Source: Torymus aiolomorphi (taxonomy: Eukaryota; Arthropoda; Insecta; Hymenoptera; Torymidae). Taken from it: DNA of 64,000 nt. This document shows, piece after piece, positions 12,351 to 24,300 of the stretch. Each line of letters opens with the position of its first letter. The stretch's first letter is position 1. The position numbers and the translations under genes were made by a program. A model generated the notes under the pieces. That model worked only from the letters and a program-made list of their open reading frames with translations. It searched no databases and was not told the origin of the DNA. The DNA lies in NCBI GenBank assembly GCA_036365515.1, contig CM070874.1, positions 61,399,583 through 61,463,582 on the forward strand, written 5' to 3'.

Positions 12351-13698
12351 TATGTCCTACAAAATTTTGGAACTTGTATATCCCCAAACGTAAGATATGC
12401 GCGCTAATTTTATAACAAATTATGCTTTAACTCGAATAATACTATTCTCTATTTTAGCGTAATTTATTACAAATGTTATATATTAAGAATATTGTTTAAC
12501 ATTTTATAAATATTACCAATACCTTAAATTAAACAAGCTCATTTATTTATTAAGGAATTTGTATTTTCGATATAATAGTTTTTCACAACCTTCCTTAAAA
12601 ATATTACAAATAAACAATTATTTTAAAAATTGTCTCATCATAAAAAATAAAAAGAAAATAAATAAAAACAAGTATATTGGATTAGAACGGCACATTCAGT
12701 TGTTGCGTTTAGCGTTTGTGTTTTGTCTCGATGTTGCCAAGGTGGATTGAGTTTGTTGACATGTATCTGTCTGAACCTTTCCTATTTTGACATTGAAGAG
12801 GTCAACTTTTCGTGCACTCGCGGGCTGTTTACGATTGAACGTGTGAATTCTTATTCTAAAACTCTCTCAATTTTTACCATGTTAGCCTGGGAAAATGTAC
12901 AAAAGATAAAGTTCCATTAGCCACGTGTTAATTTTTACTATGCTGGCATAGGAAGTTTTACTTGTGACATTGGACTTTTTCATATAAAAGATAGTAAATT
13001 TTTCGATTTTAAGCAGTTGTGGGCAACTTCCAAGAGCAACATAGGAATTTTTCCCCGGGTTTTTCGGTCAGTGTGCTATCAGCAACTATACATGTGCAAG
13101 TGTAGATTAAGATAGTACATATTAACTATTTCATAACAAAAGATGACTCCAAATCTAAAAAGTTGTTGTATAAATAAATTTAGGATAAAAAGAAGACCTA
13201 GAAAAGGATAATTTATAAAAAAATATTGTTAGATAAAATGGAAAATGCTCAAAAACCATTGACATAATTTGAACAATCATGTAGTAGGTAGTAATATTTC
13301 TTGTGTTTATTAGAACTAGTTGCGTCATTGCTAAGCATCGTACTTAGCGCATTCAAAATTAAACTATGAGATATCGCCAACTTTAATACTTAATATTTTA
13401 CGATTTTTCCTGGCAATCTGTATTTTTCTTTGCGTATTTTAAAACCTTATATTAAAATTTATTAGAATCTCATTTTTTAAATTCGTAATGGATTCCTATC
13501 AGTTTAAAACCCTTTCACTTCCGGTGTCCTTAAACATTCAGTCCATAAGAGACTATATGTTACAGTTGCCATTTTTAAAATAAATAAAATAATTGTTCTC
13601 CAATTTTTCCCTGGCAAGGTGACCCCGAACTTTCGGATACAACTTCTAGAAGTATTAATTGATTCCATAGAATTTCTTTGTCACTCATTATTAAATAG

Positions 13699-14013
13699 TT
13701 TTGGAAAGGTTCGATGTTAATGAGTACATTGAGTTACTATTTGTGCAACGTTTCGATAACTGTTTTGTTATCCTTATCAAGCACTAGAATTTATTAAAAT
13801 ATGGAGATAAATACAAGTCAATAATTAAAATACATACAAATAAACAATTTGCTCGTCATTCTTACCTAAAATTACAATCATTATAATGTTAAGACATCGT
13901 CAAATTAATAAAATTGTGTTTTTGTTTATCTAAAAATATAGAAACAATAGTGAAAAATCAGACGGAAACCTTGCACAAAGGTGAGAAGTCAAATTGATTA
14001 CAACTGTTACCTT
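13699..14013 (-). repeat. Left inverted LTR-like repeat of the Penelope-like element
   Basis: A 315-bp inverted partner of 14751-15065. On the minus strand it contains CTTGATAAGGATAAC...GTTATCGAAACGTTGCAC, in sense with the coding remnant. Confidence 0.85.
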
Positions 14014-14436
14014 GCTTTCTTGGTAAAAACAAAATAAACATCGTCAATTGTATTAAAAGCTATGCACACTTTTTAACTCACATTAAGATAGGACAGTAAC
14101 TGAATAAATTAACATATAATAAACCAAACAATAATAAATTAACACAAAGGAAAGCAAAGGCAGTCAGACTACGTTAAGAATATGTAAACAGAACTAATAA
14201 ATTTGAATATAGTCAAGTGATCAATACCAACGTCAATTAACTACGTATATGACATAGTAATTGACACAGTATATCAATGACAACATTAAAATCTAATTAA
14301 TTTATAATTCTTATCTAAACAGGTAGATAAGGTCAGTTTAGTTAAAACTTTATTGTTAGTGTCCTAAAAATCAGTTTGTCAAAAACAAAAAGTAAAACCT
14401 TAAATTGTACCAATAAAAATAACAGTTATATTCAAT

Positions 14437-14708
14437 TTATTTGATTCTTTTCAATTTGTTCAATAATTGGGAATAATGGTTGCTTAATTTCTGAGTGTCT
14501 TCTTTTATATTTATAGGATTGTCTTGTAATTTGATGTTAATCATTTCAAAAATTAATCTTTTTTTCAACAACTTTCGGTATCAAGTATCTTAACATTATC
14601 AAAGTTAAACTTATGTTTATAATTGTTGATGTGACTATTAATTACAAATTTTTTGTCATCATCTTTTTTAGTATTCGCAATGTGTTCTTTTAATCTAGTA
14701 TTTAGGTA
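14437..14708 (-). pseudogene. C-terminal fragment of Penelope-like protein, frameshifted
   Basis: One frame reads through RLKEH, KKFVINSH and FNFDNVKILD to a stop. A second frame takes over with KRLIFEMINIK and ends LKRIK at the TAA at 14437-14439. The block H...NVKILDxES...KRL.EM.HI is characteristic of the end of the GIY-YIG endonuclease domain in Penelope-like elements. One frameshift separates the halves, and the N-terminal part is absent. The assignment rests on motif recognition by eye. Confidence 0.72.
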
Positions 14709-14755
14709 CTAAGGTACTAAGGTACTAAGGTATTTAGGTACTAAGGTACTAAGGT
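14702..14755 (+). repeat. GGTACTAA tandem repeat
   Basis: An 8-bp unit GGTACTAA is repeated about five times with one variant GGTATTTA. It directly abuts the right inverted repeat and the broken 5' end of the Penelope coding remnant, so it may mark the truncation junction. Confidence 0.9.
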
Positions 14756-15065
14756 AACAGTTGTAATCAATTTGACTTTTCACCTTTGTGCAAGGTTTCC
14801 GTCTGATTTTTCACTATTGTTTCTATATTTTTAGATAAACAAAAACACAATTTTATTAATTTGACGATGTCTTAACATTATAATGATTGTAATTTTAGGT
14901 AAGAATGATGAGCAAATTGTTTATTTGTATGTATTTTAATTATTGACTTGTATTTATCTCCATATTTTAATAAATTCTAGTGCTTGATAAGGATAACAAA
15001 ACAGTTATCGAAACGTTGCACAAATAGTAACTCAATGTACTCATTAACATCGAACCTTTCCAAAA
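14751..15065 (+). repeat. Right inverted LTR-like repeat of the Penelope-like element
   Basis: Inverted partner of 13699-14013. The two differences I noted are ATGAGC versus ACGAGC and TTTTCACC versus TTCTCACC. Confidence 0.85.
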
Positions 15066-15077
15066 GTATTAATTGAT

Positions 15078-17977
15078 ATTTATGTTAAGTTTCAGTAACC
15101 CTTTAGAAAACTTTAAAAATAATAGAACCATCTTAAATGAAAAAATAGAACAAAACATCAAACTAGAATGTTTCAAGAATTTTTGCTATAACCTTCATTA
15201 ACTTTCACTGAAAACAATCCAATATTTTCAGCGTTACAATCAACAGGTATAGAACATATATGTGAGCATAACTGTGAATAATAATCTAAAGATCTTTTTG
15301 TGGCATGTATAAAATAGCCGTAAAACGTATCCGCCTTGCGATGTAGGGCTACAACTAGAATTTATAAAAAATTAATTACTTTCACGTCTATTAATTACTT
15401 CTTGGAACTTTTTCGATAAGTACTCTACTATATTTAGTACGTTTTTATTGATCGATGCGTCAAAGATAAGAAAATTGAATAGGCGTTTTCTCGTCACGGA
15501 TTGTCTAATTTCTATGGTATATGTCAAGAGGAAAAACTATTTGTAATTTATCTACTTTCCAAACAGCATTGAAGGCTAAACACATATTAAATGAAAGCAG
15601 GTGTATGAAATATTTGTATACAACAATGACGTTTTTACTATTATTTCTTTAATATTAAAATTTCACGTTCAACAAATACATTATGATTAAATATGGTGGT
15701 TTCTTAGTCGCTTCATTAAAAAAATTGTAAAATAATACATCAACTTTTGTTATCTATGTAATCGCACATTATCAATAATAAATACGAGACGCAGTTACAG
15801 TTTGCTGTCTATGGCAAAGCAATAGTGATTGAGCTTGTCAATGAAGCGAAGTATTATTTTTGAGTGTGCACGATGTAACAAACTACGTACGATTAATACT
15901 AAGAGAGGATGTCTAAGTACCTCAAGACGGCCATTGAAATTGCAAACATCATTGTCCATGTATTACTTTTCTACTTTATCATATTAAGTTACCGTATCTT
16001 TCTTTTATACAAATGGCTAATGGCTAAAATTGTTGATTTCATCTATCTTATTTATACTATAAAAGAATCAAGATTAACAAAAACCCACTCAAACTATTGC
16101 ATTAATTTCTGTCATTTTGATAAAAATATATGCAGTTAACTTTCATAAAATGAGTTATGGTCAAAAACTAAAATTTTTTTTATTATTCATATAAATAAAA
16201 GTTGAAAAAAGAAGTTAATTCAAAAATTTGGGTGGACATTTTTTAACACACTCAATATCATGTAGTTTTCCCAGGTGACAATAAGCGAATGATGACGATG
16301 ATAATAATCTCGCATTAATGACTTTTGAAGGATACATATTACGTTCGTCAAATTGTGCGGAGTTTTCTTAGATGAAAAAGTTCATCCGCACGTACATTAA
16401 TGCATGTGTATATCTTACAATAATGATTGTGAAGTCGATGTCGACCTCAAATATCCAACAGGTGAATTGTGTCGTATTAAAATACGCGATAACGGCAATT
16501 TACTTTGTCACATTACAATGAATAAAAATGCATTATACATTACGACTATACGCTACACTTAAGATTTTGAATCTCCTCGTCCAATAGTCAGTTATCACAA
16601 AAATTGACGCGTCGACAAATTAAGAAGCCAGAATTGCGTTGGCTCAAATTAGTGAAGCGCCTAGCGCCTTTCGTCATATAACAATATGCAAAAGTGTTCA
16701 ATTAGGCTCTTGAAATATAACAAACAAGTGACAATTATTTTTGTAAACAACATCGAACATTCATAATGTTCGTAGAGATAGTTTCGAAAATTCGGTTCCT
16801 TATTTCACATTTTTATTTCTACATTTTAACTTACTTTTATCCTAGTACAAGCACATTTTATCATTTACTTAGTTACTTTACAAAGATTAACATTGATTTC
16901 GAAGAATGAAAAAACAATCTGCTTCACCACTTTTTTAAAGTTAAATCTTCAATAAAAGTTGTTTTATATAATATATTTCATTCGAAAATGATTGAATGTA
17001 CAGTACGAAAGTTTCTGATTCACTTTATATCCACATGTATTTTTTTGCGCAACATTAGATTCTTCAAATTGTTCGTGATTTTTGGGGACGGTTCAAGGCA
17101 CTTCCGGTTTTTACTTTTATGTCTCGCTTGAAAAAATCACCGGAAACCCATCGCCGAACAATTTACACATTCGTCCGAGCAGAAATTTTAAGTATACCAT
17201 CCAAATTTTGTCTAAAAATCACTGTTTAAAGACAAATTTTCTCTGTTCATAATTATGTTTGGATTATCATTATTTTTGCTTACTTTTACCTCGTATCTAT
17301 GTACAAAAATAAATGATTATTTGAGTATTATTCTCATCTTTCGCGTCAAAGAATAAAACGATACCCTCAAGAATTCTTTAGTAACACCTAATTTTTCCCC
17401 GATTACCAGAACTTGGCACCCGATTTCCAAATAATATACTCCAACACCGCAATACAAAATTTTTTTTAAACAATTTTTTTTCTAACATCGAAGAATGTCA
17501 TTTTTAACAACAAATACATTCTGAACTATTCAATAGCGAGTGTTTAAGGCAACATATTCCAAAACCTTTAAAACCTGAAAATTTACACGACTTAAAAATC
17601 AAAAATGATCCAATTATCATGTTACTCAAAATCCAAAGAAAAACCTATATATTCTCGGATACAAATACAAAAACCAAAGATGCTGTTAATTTGTTCATTC
17701 CTTCACCAAACCTTAAAACTCATCACACGACATTCACAGGTGATATTCTTATCGATCAAATACTAATACTGACGTTCGTCAAAACTCTCATCACCACCTC
17801 GCGATACAACTGTGCAACCGTATATCAGCGTATGTGTGACTGCGACCCCTCTGCAATAAACCTAATCATCGATCACACATCGTTTTCTGCTCGGACTGAA
17901 AAATTGCTCTCAGTTCCGTGTTCACATGTAGTTACGTGGTATAGGGTCCTCTCGCCTTTCTAGCACTGCACTCTGGC
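15078..17977. other. Intergenic DNA downstream of gene A, including its unplaced 3' UTR
   Basis: AT-rich sequence. No clear polyadenylation signal (TTTATT on this strand) lies close to the stop codon. Short frames at 15909-16139 and 17619-17963 have no recognisable features. Confidence 0.4.
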
Positions 17978-18316
17978 CTACCAGACGGCGCACTTCTTCT
18001 CGGGGTTCATGCGCGAGCCAACCGGGCACTTGAAGTCCTTGGCGAACTCGTCCATGTTGGACAGTGGGCCGAGCACGCGGAACTCGCCGGGACTATGGAC
18101 ACCGGTGGTGATGCGCAACTTGAGGGTTTCAGGCCGGTATTTGCTGCACCACGTGTTCGCCGCGCTGATCCAGAACATCTGCTGGCCGGTGTAGTCGAGG
18201 CCGGGCAGCCGGTCCTCCACGCCGTTGCGACGTACCCACTCGTTGTACGCCAGGTAAGCCTCCTTGATGCCGCCGTTGTCCGCGATGTTCTCACCCTGGG
18301 TGTTGATACCGTTCAG
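17978..18316 (-). CDS. Gene A coding exon 11 (third zinc ligand, C-terminus, stop)
   Basis: This 339-nt exon encodes residues 653-764 and a TAG stop. LNGINTQGENIADNGG supplies E661 (third zinc ligand) and D665. HSPGEFRVLG supplies H726 and R732, and MNPEKKCAVW is the usual M13 C-terminus. The acceptor is cattgcag. The 3' UTR extends to lower coordinates; I could not place a polyadenylation signal with confidence. Confidence 0.97.
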   Translation of the reverse strand: MNGINTQGENIADNGGIKEAYLAYNEWVRRNGVEDRLPGLDYTGQQMFWISAANTWCSKYRPETLKLRITTGVHSPGEFRVLGPLSNMDEFAKDFKCPVGSRMNPEKKCAVW

Positions 18317-21300
18317 CTGCAATGCGATGGGGTTTGTTAGAAATTTGTGAAAATATTTGATCAGAGTAGAATTGTACTCCGAAATATCCGCTATCACACT
18401 ATTTTTTACTCATTTAAAGGATTTTGTTCTAACACCGACGCGGTTCCTTAAATGTTGTTGTTTGGAAATTTAATAATAAAATCGCAGTACATGTACATTC
18501 TAACTGATCTGTAAATCTATGTGATTTTTGTGTCGTATTCCCTAAAGTTCCTATAACATTATAAGTAGATGCCACAACTATTATAAGTTTTCATATCGAT
18601 TCATAAAATTAAATATTTTTTACATCGGCCAGAAATGTTGCTTACTTTGAGATCAACTTCTGAGGCAGTATAGTTGCCATACTGGTGGATGATGCATTCC
18701 GCCCTCTTCAGGTACTTCTCTTTGGTCTCTTCCTGCCACCATTCGACCAAGTTACCTTCCTTGTCGAATTGCCGACCTTGGTCATCGAAACCGTGCGTGA
18801 TCTCGTGTCCCATGACGAAACCAATCGCACCGTAGTTCATGTACCTAGGCCTGTCATTGCTGAAGAATGCGCCCTGAAGAATACCAGCTGGGAATTCTGG
18901 AAGGAAAATCAGAAAGAGTAAATAAGAGTATTAATTAGTGCTGTAAATATGTTGTGAATCAAGAAGATAAATGCTATTTCCAATAAATACTACTTCTTTT
19001 CGTAGACTATACCGAGTGTCTTTCAATACATGATTAATTTTAATTTGACAAAAATAGGAAAAATGTAATAATGTAGTAGGTTTGAAGATAGAATACCAGT
19101 AAAAAATTCGATAACCCGGTAAAACAAGTTTCTCTCAAAAAATCAGAATCGCTTACGTATGCTGTTCTCAATGGACGAGTAGAAAGCGTTGACGATGGCG
19201 GGCCTGCCGTGGGTGATCCAGTCGCTCTTGTTCACGGGCTTCCTCAGCTTCTCGAACGCGTACTCCGTACCGAAGAGCGTCAGATTGAGGATGTTCTGGA
19301 GATAATTGCCGGGGGTGATGTCAACCTTGGCGTAGAACTCCTCGAGCTTGTTGTCGTCGAGAAGTTCTTCGGGGTAGGCAATGTGCGTGCTCATGGACTC
19401 GGCTTTATCCAGGGCCGCCTTCCTCGTCTCATCGTCCATCCAGTCCACCTTGAACAAGACGAGAGTTGCGAATTAGCCGCATTTACGTCAGCCTCGCGAG
19501 TGAATGAGACACATTTCTATTTCGATTTCGGTCTAGACAACTCGTAGGTACAAATTTTGATCTTTTTGAGTATAAAAATAAGTTTTCTTCATCGGTGTCA
19601 AGATCTGTTTCAGGGTTTGTGATTGTTGCAAGTTGTAACAATTACTTTGATTTTGTTATTGTCGCTTTCGTAGAAATAAGCATACTGATAAAAGAACTAG
19701 TTAGAACCGTTTTCGGGGTGGAATGCTACGAGTCTTACAACATAATGATAAGTGTTATCAGCATGTATGTTTATAATTAAATTTAAAAAGTTTTATATTC
19801 TACGAGTCGATAGTGAATGACGTAAAAATAGTTAGTCAATGAAAAGGAAGTTTCCCGTGCGTCAGAATACTTGACACGGACTTGGGGGGGTTACAAATCG
19901 CTTGTTATGTAAATATATAATATTTAGAAGTGCATTTTCATGATCAATCAAAATTCATTAATCTGAGATAATTCTACACGCGTATTTTGAATGATAAATA
20001 AATAAGAAAAAATTGGTGATAAATGAACTATTTTATTATGTTTTCAGATTGTGAACTATACGATACTAAAATGCGTCAATTATGTTTCACAGCCTTCGAT
20101 ATTATACTCTAAAAATGAATCTTAATAACAATAATGGGATTAGATAAAATTTAATCTATCTTACCGTTTCCAAAATTTTCATGAATTCTTTTCTAATGTC
20201 GGAAACCATTTCTACAGCATTTTTCTTAGCATCTTCCTTGAAATATTTCCTGACGTAGAGTGCACCTACGCTTATGGAGAAACTGCCAGATACAATGTCT
20301 ACACACTCCTTCCACCTTGGCTCCCGCTCAGTTTTACCTAAATTTAAAAAATTATATTATTTATATAGTAAAATTGGCATATAAAATTAATTACAATAAC
20401 TGGTGTTAAAACTCATATGTATAATACTTGAATCAAAATTATATGCAGTTCATGTTAAAATTTAATTTTTTAATGAATATTTCTTAATAATAAAGAGAAC
20501 ATTTCTATAAACAACTTGACTGATTCTCCTTCTACATTTACTAGGTACATTATTTAACCAACTGTTACGCATTTTGTCAACTTTCCCCGGCATAATAGAG
20601 TCAAGTTTTCTTCATGCTTCTTATAGATCTAAACAACTGCTGAGATTACGCGAGTTTCTCCTTGAAGTTAGAAAACCTGCATTATGCCCATGTCTTCCTC
20701 ATTTCTTACAGTGCTATCGTTAAAAATCAATCATACACAAAAAATAGCTTCGAGAATATAACTAGTTAGTGAACTATTGTTATGTTCAACTTAATTACCA
20801 ATAATGATTTTCATAACGTTTATTCAAACTAAGTGCAGACAATGTTACATGAAACACGTAATTCTATCTTACATACACGATCGATGCAAAATTGGAGTTT
20901 TTACTATCTCTTTTATATAAAAACTCTTACTCCGATCATTTTCGAAAACAATAATAAAAAGTGTTCAATATAAATTTTATTTCATTTCCTAAACTATCCG
21001 CGAAGTAAATTATTTTTCCATACTCATAACTATCAATTCCGATGCATCGTATACAGTCTTCGAAAAAAACCCACGAACTACACCTCTATTTTTTAGAGAT
21101 TCCAAAAAACCCAACGCCAACAAATTATCCATTCAACATCGCAAACAAAAAACGCAAAAACTCACCGCTGACGACGGTCGAGTAGGCGAGCTGCCGTTTG
21201 CGTATCTGGTCGGTGAGGTAGGACACTGAGCTCGCTGCCGCGCGCCACATGACGTAGTTGGCCTGCACGCGTTTGGGCGTCTGCTCGAGGAGACGCTCGA

Positions 21301-24300
21301 GGTTGGTGATGAAGGACGGCACGTTGACAACGACGAGCTCGTCCTCAACGACGGTTGTGATGGGCGCCAGGAGAGTGTTGAAGTATACGAGCCAGGGAAT
21401 CGTGGGGAACTTCTGCGAGAGCTCGCGCACCGTCATCGGATTGTACAGGGCGGTGGCGTTGCGCCTCTTCTCGCTCGGCAGCGAAATCTGTGTTGAGAAG
21501 GTGAAGGTTTAATTTGGCTGATTATTCGTGATTGTCGTTAAAGAGTCTGTGAATTGATCGGGAAACAAAGATTATTTTGTACAATCATCGTTTAGTGTTT
21601 TGTTGAAGCCTTTTGCTAGTGTCTTTACTAAAACAATCAAATTGTATATGATATCATTAAAAGTTTTGACCTTACTTTACGTTAGTTTATTAAAAAATAT
21701 TTACATTATTAATGTATGTAAATGAATCCTATTATGAAGATCAAAACCAATTTTATAGTTGTAATTTAATTATATTATCTTTATTAATTTAATGTAATGG
21801 CTTATAAATTTCTCAGAATACCGTTGGAAAGTTGATAGATCGTAATGAATAATTCATTCAGGCAGTATATGTTACGGAGTCACGAAAGTGTGAAATTTTT
21901 CACATACGTTCGCTCGCGATAATCTTTCTTAAACAAATTGATTTGTTCCCCCTTCCCCGACAATTTTTCATCCTTTAATGAAAGATCCAACAGCAATAAT
22001 TAGTCTGATAAATATCGTACTTACGTTAGCAAGCTTAATTTCAAATTCGAGAGATTCCTTAAGTTCTTGGGCAGCCGATGCCTTGTCGGCTCCCAAAATC
22101 TGAGCGATGTCGACCATGTAATTGTAGTAGGCACTAACAATTTTGTCATTCATGCCCTTCGACAAATATTCTCGGGACAGACCCAGCGAAGCTTGATCGA
22201 GCTGAGCGGAAAATTCATTATGAGTGATTTATCAAAATAAAAATGGTATACAAGGAACAAACGTAATCGAATTCTTTAAAATTATGCGTACGTACAAAAC
22301 TATCTGAATGAACAAAGTGATATTCTATTGAAGCATAATATTTTCCATTGTACGTGTAGCATGTGAGCAACCACTTTATCCGCGTGAATAGCCAGTGACT
22401 GAATTCCAAAACACTATTAATCATTCTAATAATAAAAATTTATCTTCTTATTAACGAGAATGGAATCTTTGAAAAAAAAAAAGATGCTAACACCTATCAC
22501 GTACATTAGCCATTAAAATTCTAAGCTACTCCTTAAAAAAAAAACTCAATCATTAGATTACGTCAGTTACAAATGATTTATCAGGCACTAACATCGATCA
22601 CGCGCGTTGTACTGTTCTTCAAATCGACGCCGACGCTGAAGTCGAGAAAATAGTCGACCGAGTATCCCATTTTACGGAACTTGTAAACGGAGTCTTTCCA
22701 GTTGAAGTCATCGTCGATCCACTTGTCGCCCATCAGAACCGGCCAGCCGCCCAGGTCCTTTAAGATCTTGTGCAGCGGCTCTAAGCCTTGGTCTTCAATG
22801 AGTGCTGTAATTTTACATTATTGTTTTATAAATGTCTACAATATTACCTTGTAGTGAACAATAATTTTTGAAAAATTATTGCAAAAGTATAGTTTTAAGA
22901 AAACAAAAGGTACTCGATACTAATTGTTTCTTGAAATTCCTTTGAAAATATCCAAGTGCATTTTAATCATCCAAGACAAGCATAACTTACACTTGTTCAT
23001 GCAGGACTTGTAGAGAGTCTTGACTAGTTTGAAGGGTCTCGGGTCATTGGGCTTGCTCTCTTCCTCAATGCTGCTCCTAAGCTGTTTTTGCAGCTTGTCA
23101 CTTATCATGCTGAACGTGTTGACACTTGTCTTGTCATCCGGGATGATGGTACTCTTCAAGAAGTTACCGCACGCGAACCGATAAAAGTCGTCGCACGGTT
23201 CAACATCCGAATCCATATTTTCCAAAATCGATGAGGCTACATGCAGAATTGTTATGTTTTAATAAATAATTATAATTTGTTTTGTTTAAAAAAAATCCAT
23301 CAACTTGACCACAATAAAATAGTAGAAAGAATTTAATTTACCAATTAATAAGTTTAAATTTTACAATAAATATTTTGCTGTACTACTTTTAAAAGAAAAA
23401 CTTTCAGGATGAAATAGATTGATAAATCGCTCTTGCCGTAAATGTGTAAATTTGTATCTTATAATAAACGGGATTTCCTCAAAGGACACACTTTCTCCAT
23501 TGCATCATACGTCTTACATGATTGCGATTCAGTAGTCATAACTACAATTTGTAAAACCGCGAAATTCGTGTGTGCCTAAATTCTATTTTGGAATAGAAAT
23601 CTGCTACTTTACATCTTTTTACCACTCTCCGATTGAATTTACGATTTTGCAAGAAATGCCAATCTATTACAGTATTTGAATAAGTGTCAAGGTATACCTA
23701 GTCAACTTTGACATTCCTGAATATTACTTGCTCCTGATAAAACTATATTTTTTGTAATGTATAGCAAGCAATAATTGATTGTGATCAAAATTCCAATCCA
23801 ATAAAAAGTATGTCTAATTTACTGTTCACAATTAACTGAAAAAAATATTTATTCCCGTTTTTGTCAAGTATTTTTTAAGAATTTTTAACAAGTACCTCGT
23901 TACATGCAAACTTTTAACTTTACAACTACTTCTAAGACTTTATTTAAAAACTTCCTTTTCCTCGATTCATCCCCCACGGCCAGCGAGTCAATCGAATTGC
24001 CATTTTTCACCGCAAAAAAATAGAACAAAAACCTGCACTGTCCTCTTACCTGTGTGGATGCAGCCAGGCGTGAAGCAGATTTTTCCATCGGTCGGCTTCT
24101 CCACGACCTGCGGCGTCTTCTTGGGCGGCGGCGCGCCGCTCAGTGCTTCCGCTGTGGACGGTAGCATTTCCGCATTAGCCGGGACTAAATATTCCGGTAG
24201 CGGTGCGAGGTGCAAATGGAATGCCGCGTGCAGGCAGTGGTTGTGCAGTGGTGAACAGGTGAATGGTATATAAATACGTGCGACGATTAAACATAGATCG

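Larger units (their letters stand above)
13664..15065 (-). mobile_element. Truncated Penelope-like retroelement with inverted terminal repeats
   Basis: Two 315-bp repeats (13699-14013 and 14751-15065) face each other and differ at only two positions that I could find. Between them, on the minus strand, is the C-terminal part of a Penelope-type protein. A 12-bp direct repeat GTATTAATTGAT flanks the unit (13652-13663 and 15066-15077), with a 35-bp non-repeated tail at the left end, as expected for a target duplication. The repeats carry a hammerhead-like motif. Penelope-like elements commonly have such inverted LTR-like repeats and hammerheads. Reverse-transcriptase sequence is missing, so this copy is dead. 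The near-identity of the arms suggests a recent insertion. Confidence 0.8.

Noticed and set aside
14702..14755. Possible CRISPR-like array
   Set aside because: The units are contiguous 8-bp repeats without spacers, a simple tandem repeat in a eukaryotic genome.
17619..17963. 114-codon plus-strand frame next to the gene A stop codon
   Set aside because: It lies antisense to the probable 3' UTR of gene A and has no recognisable features.
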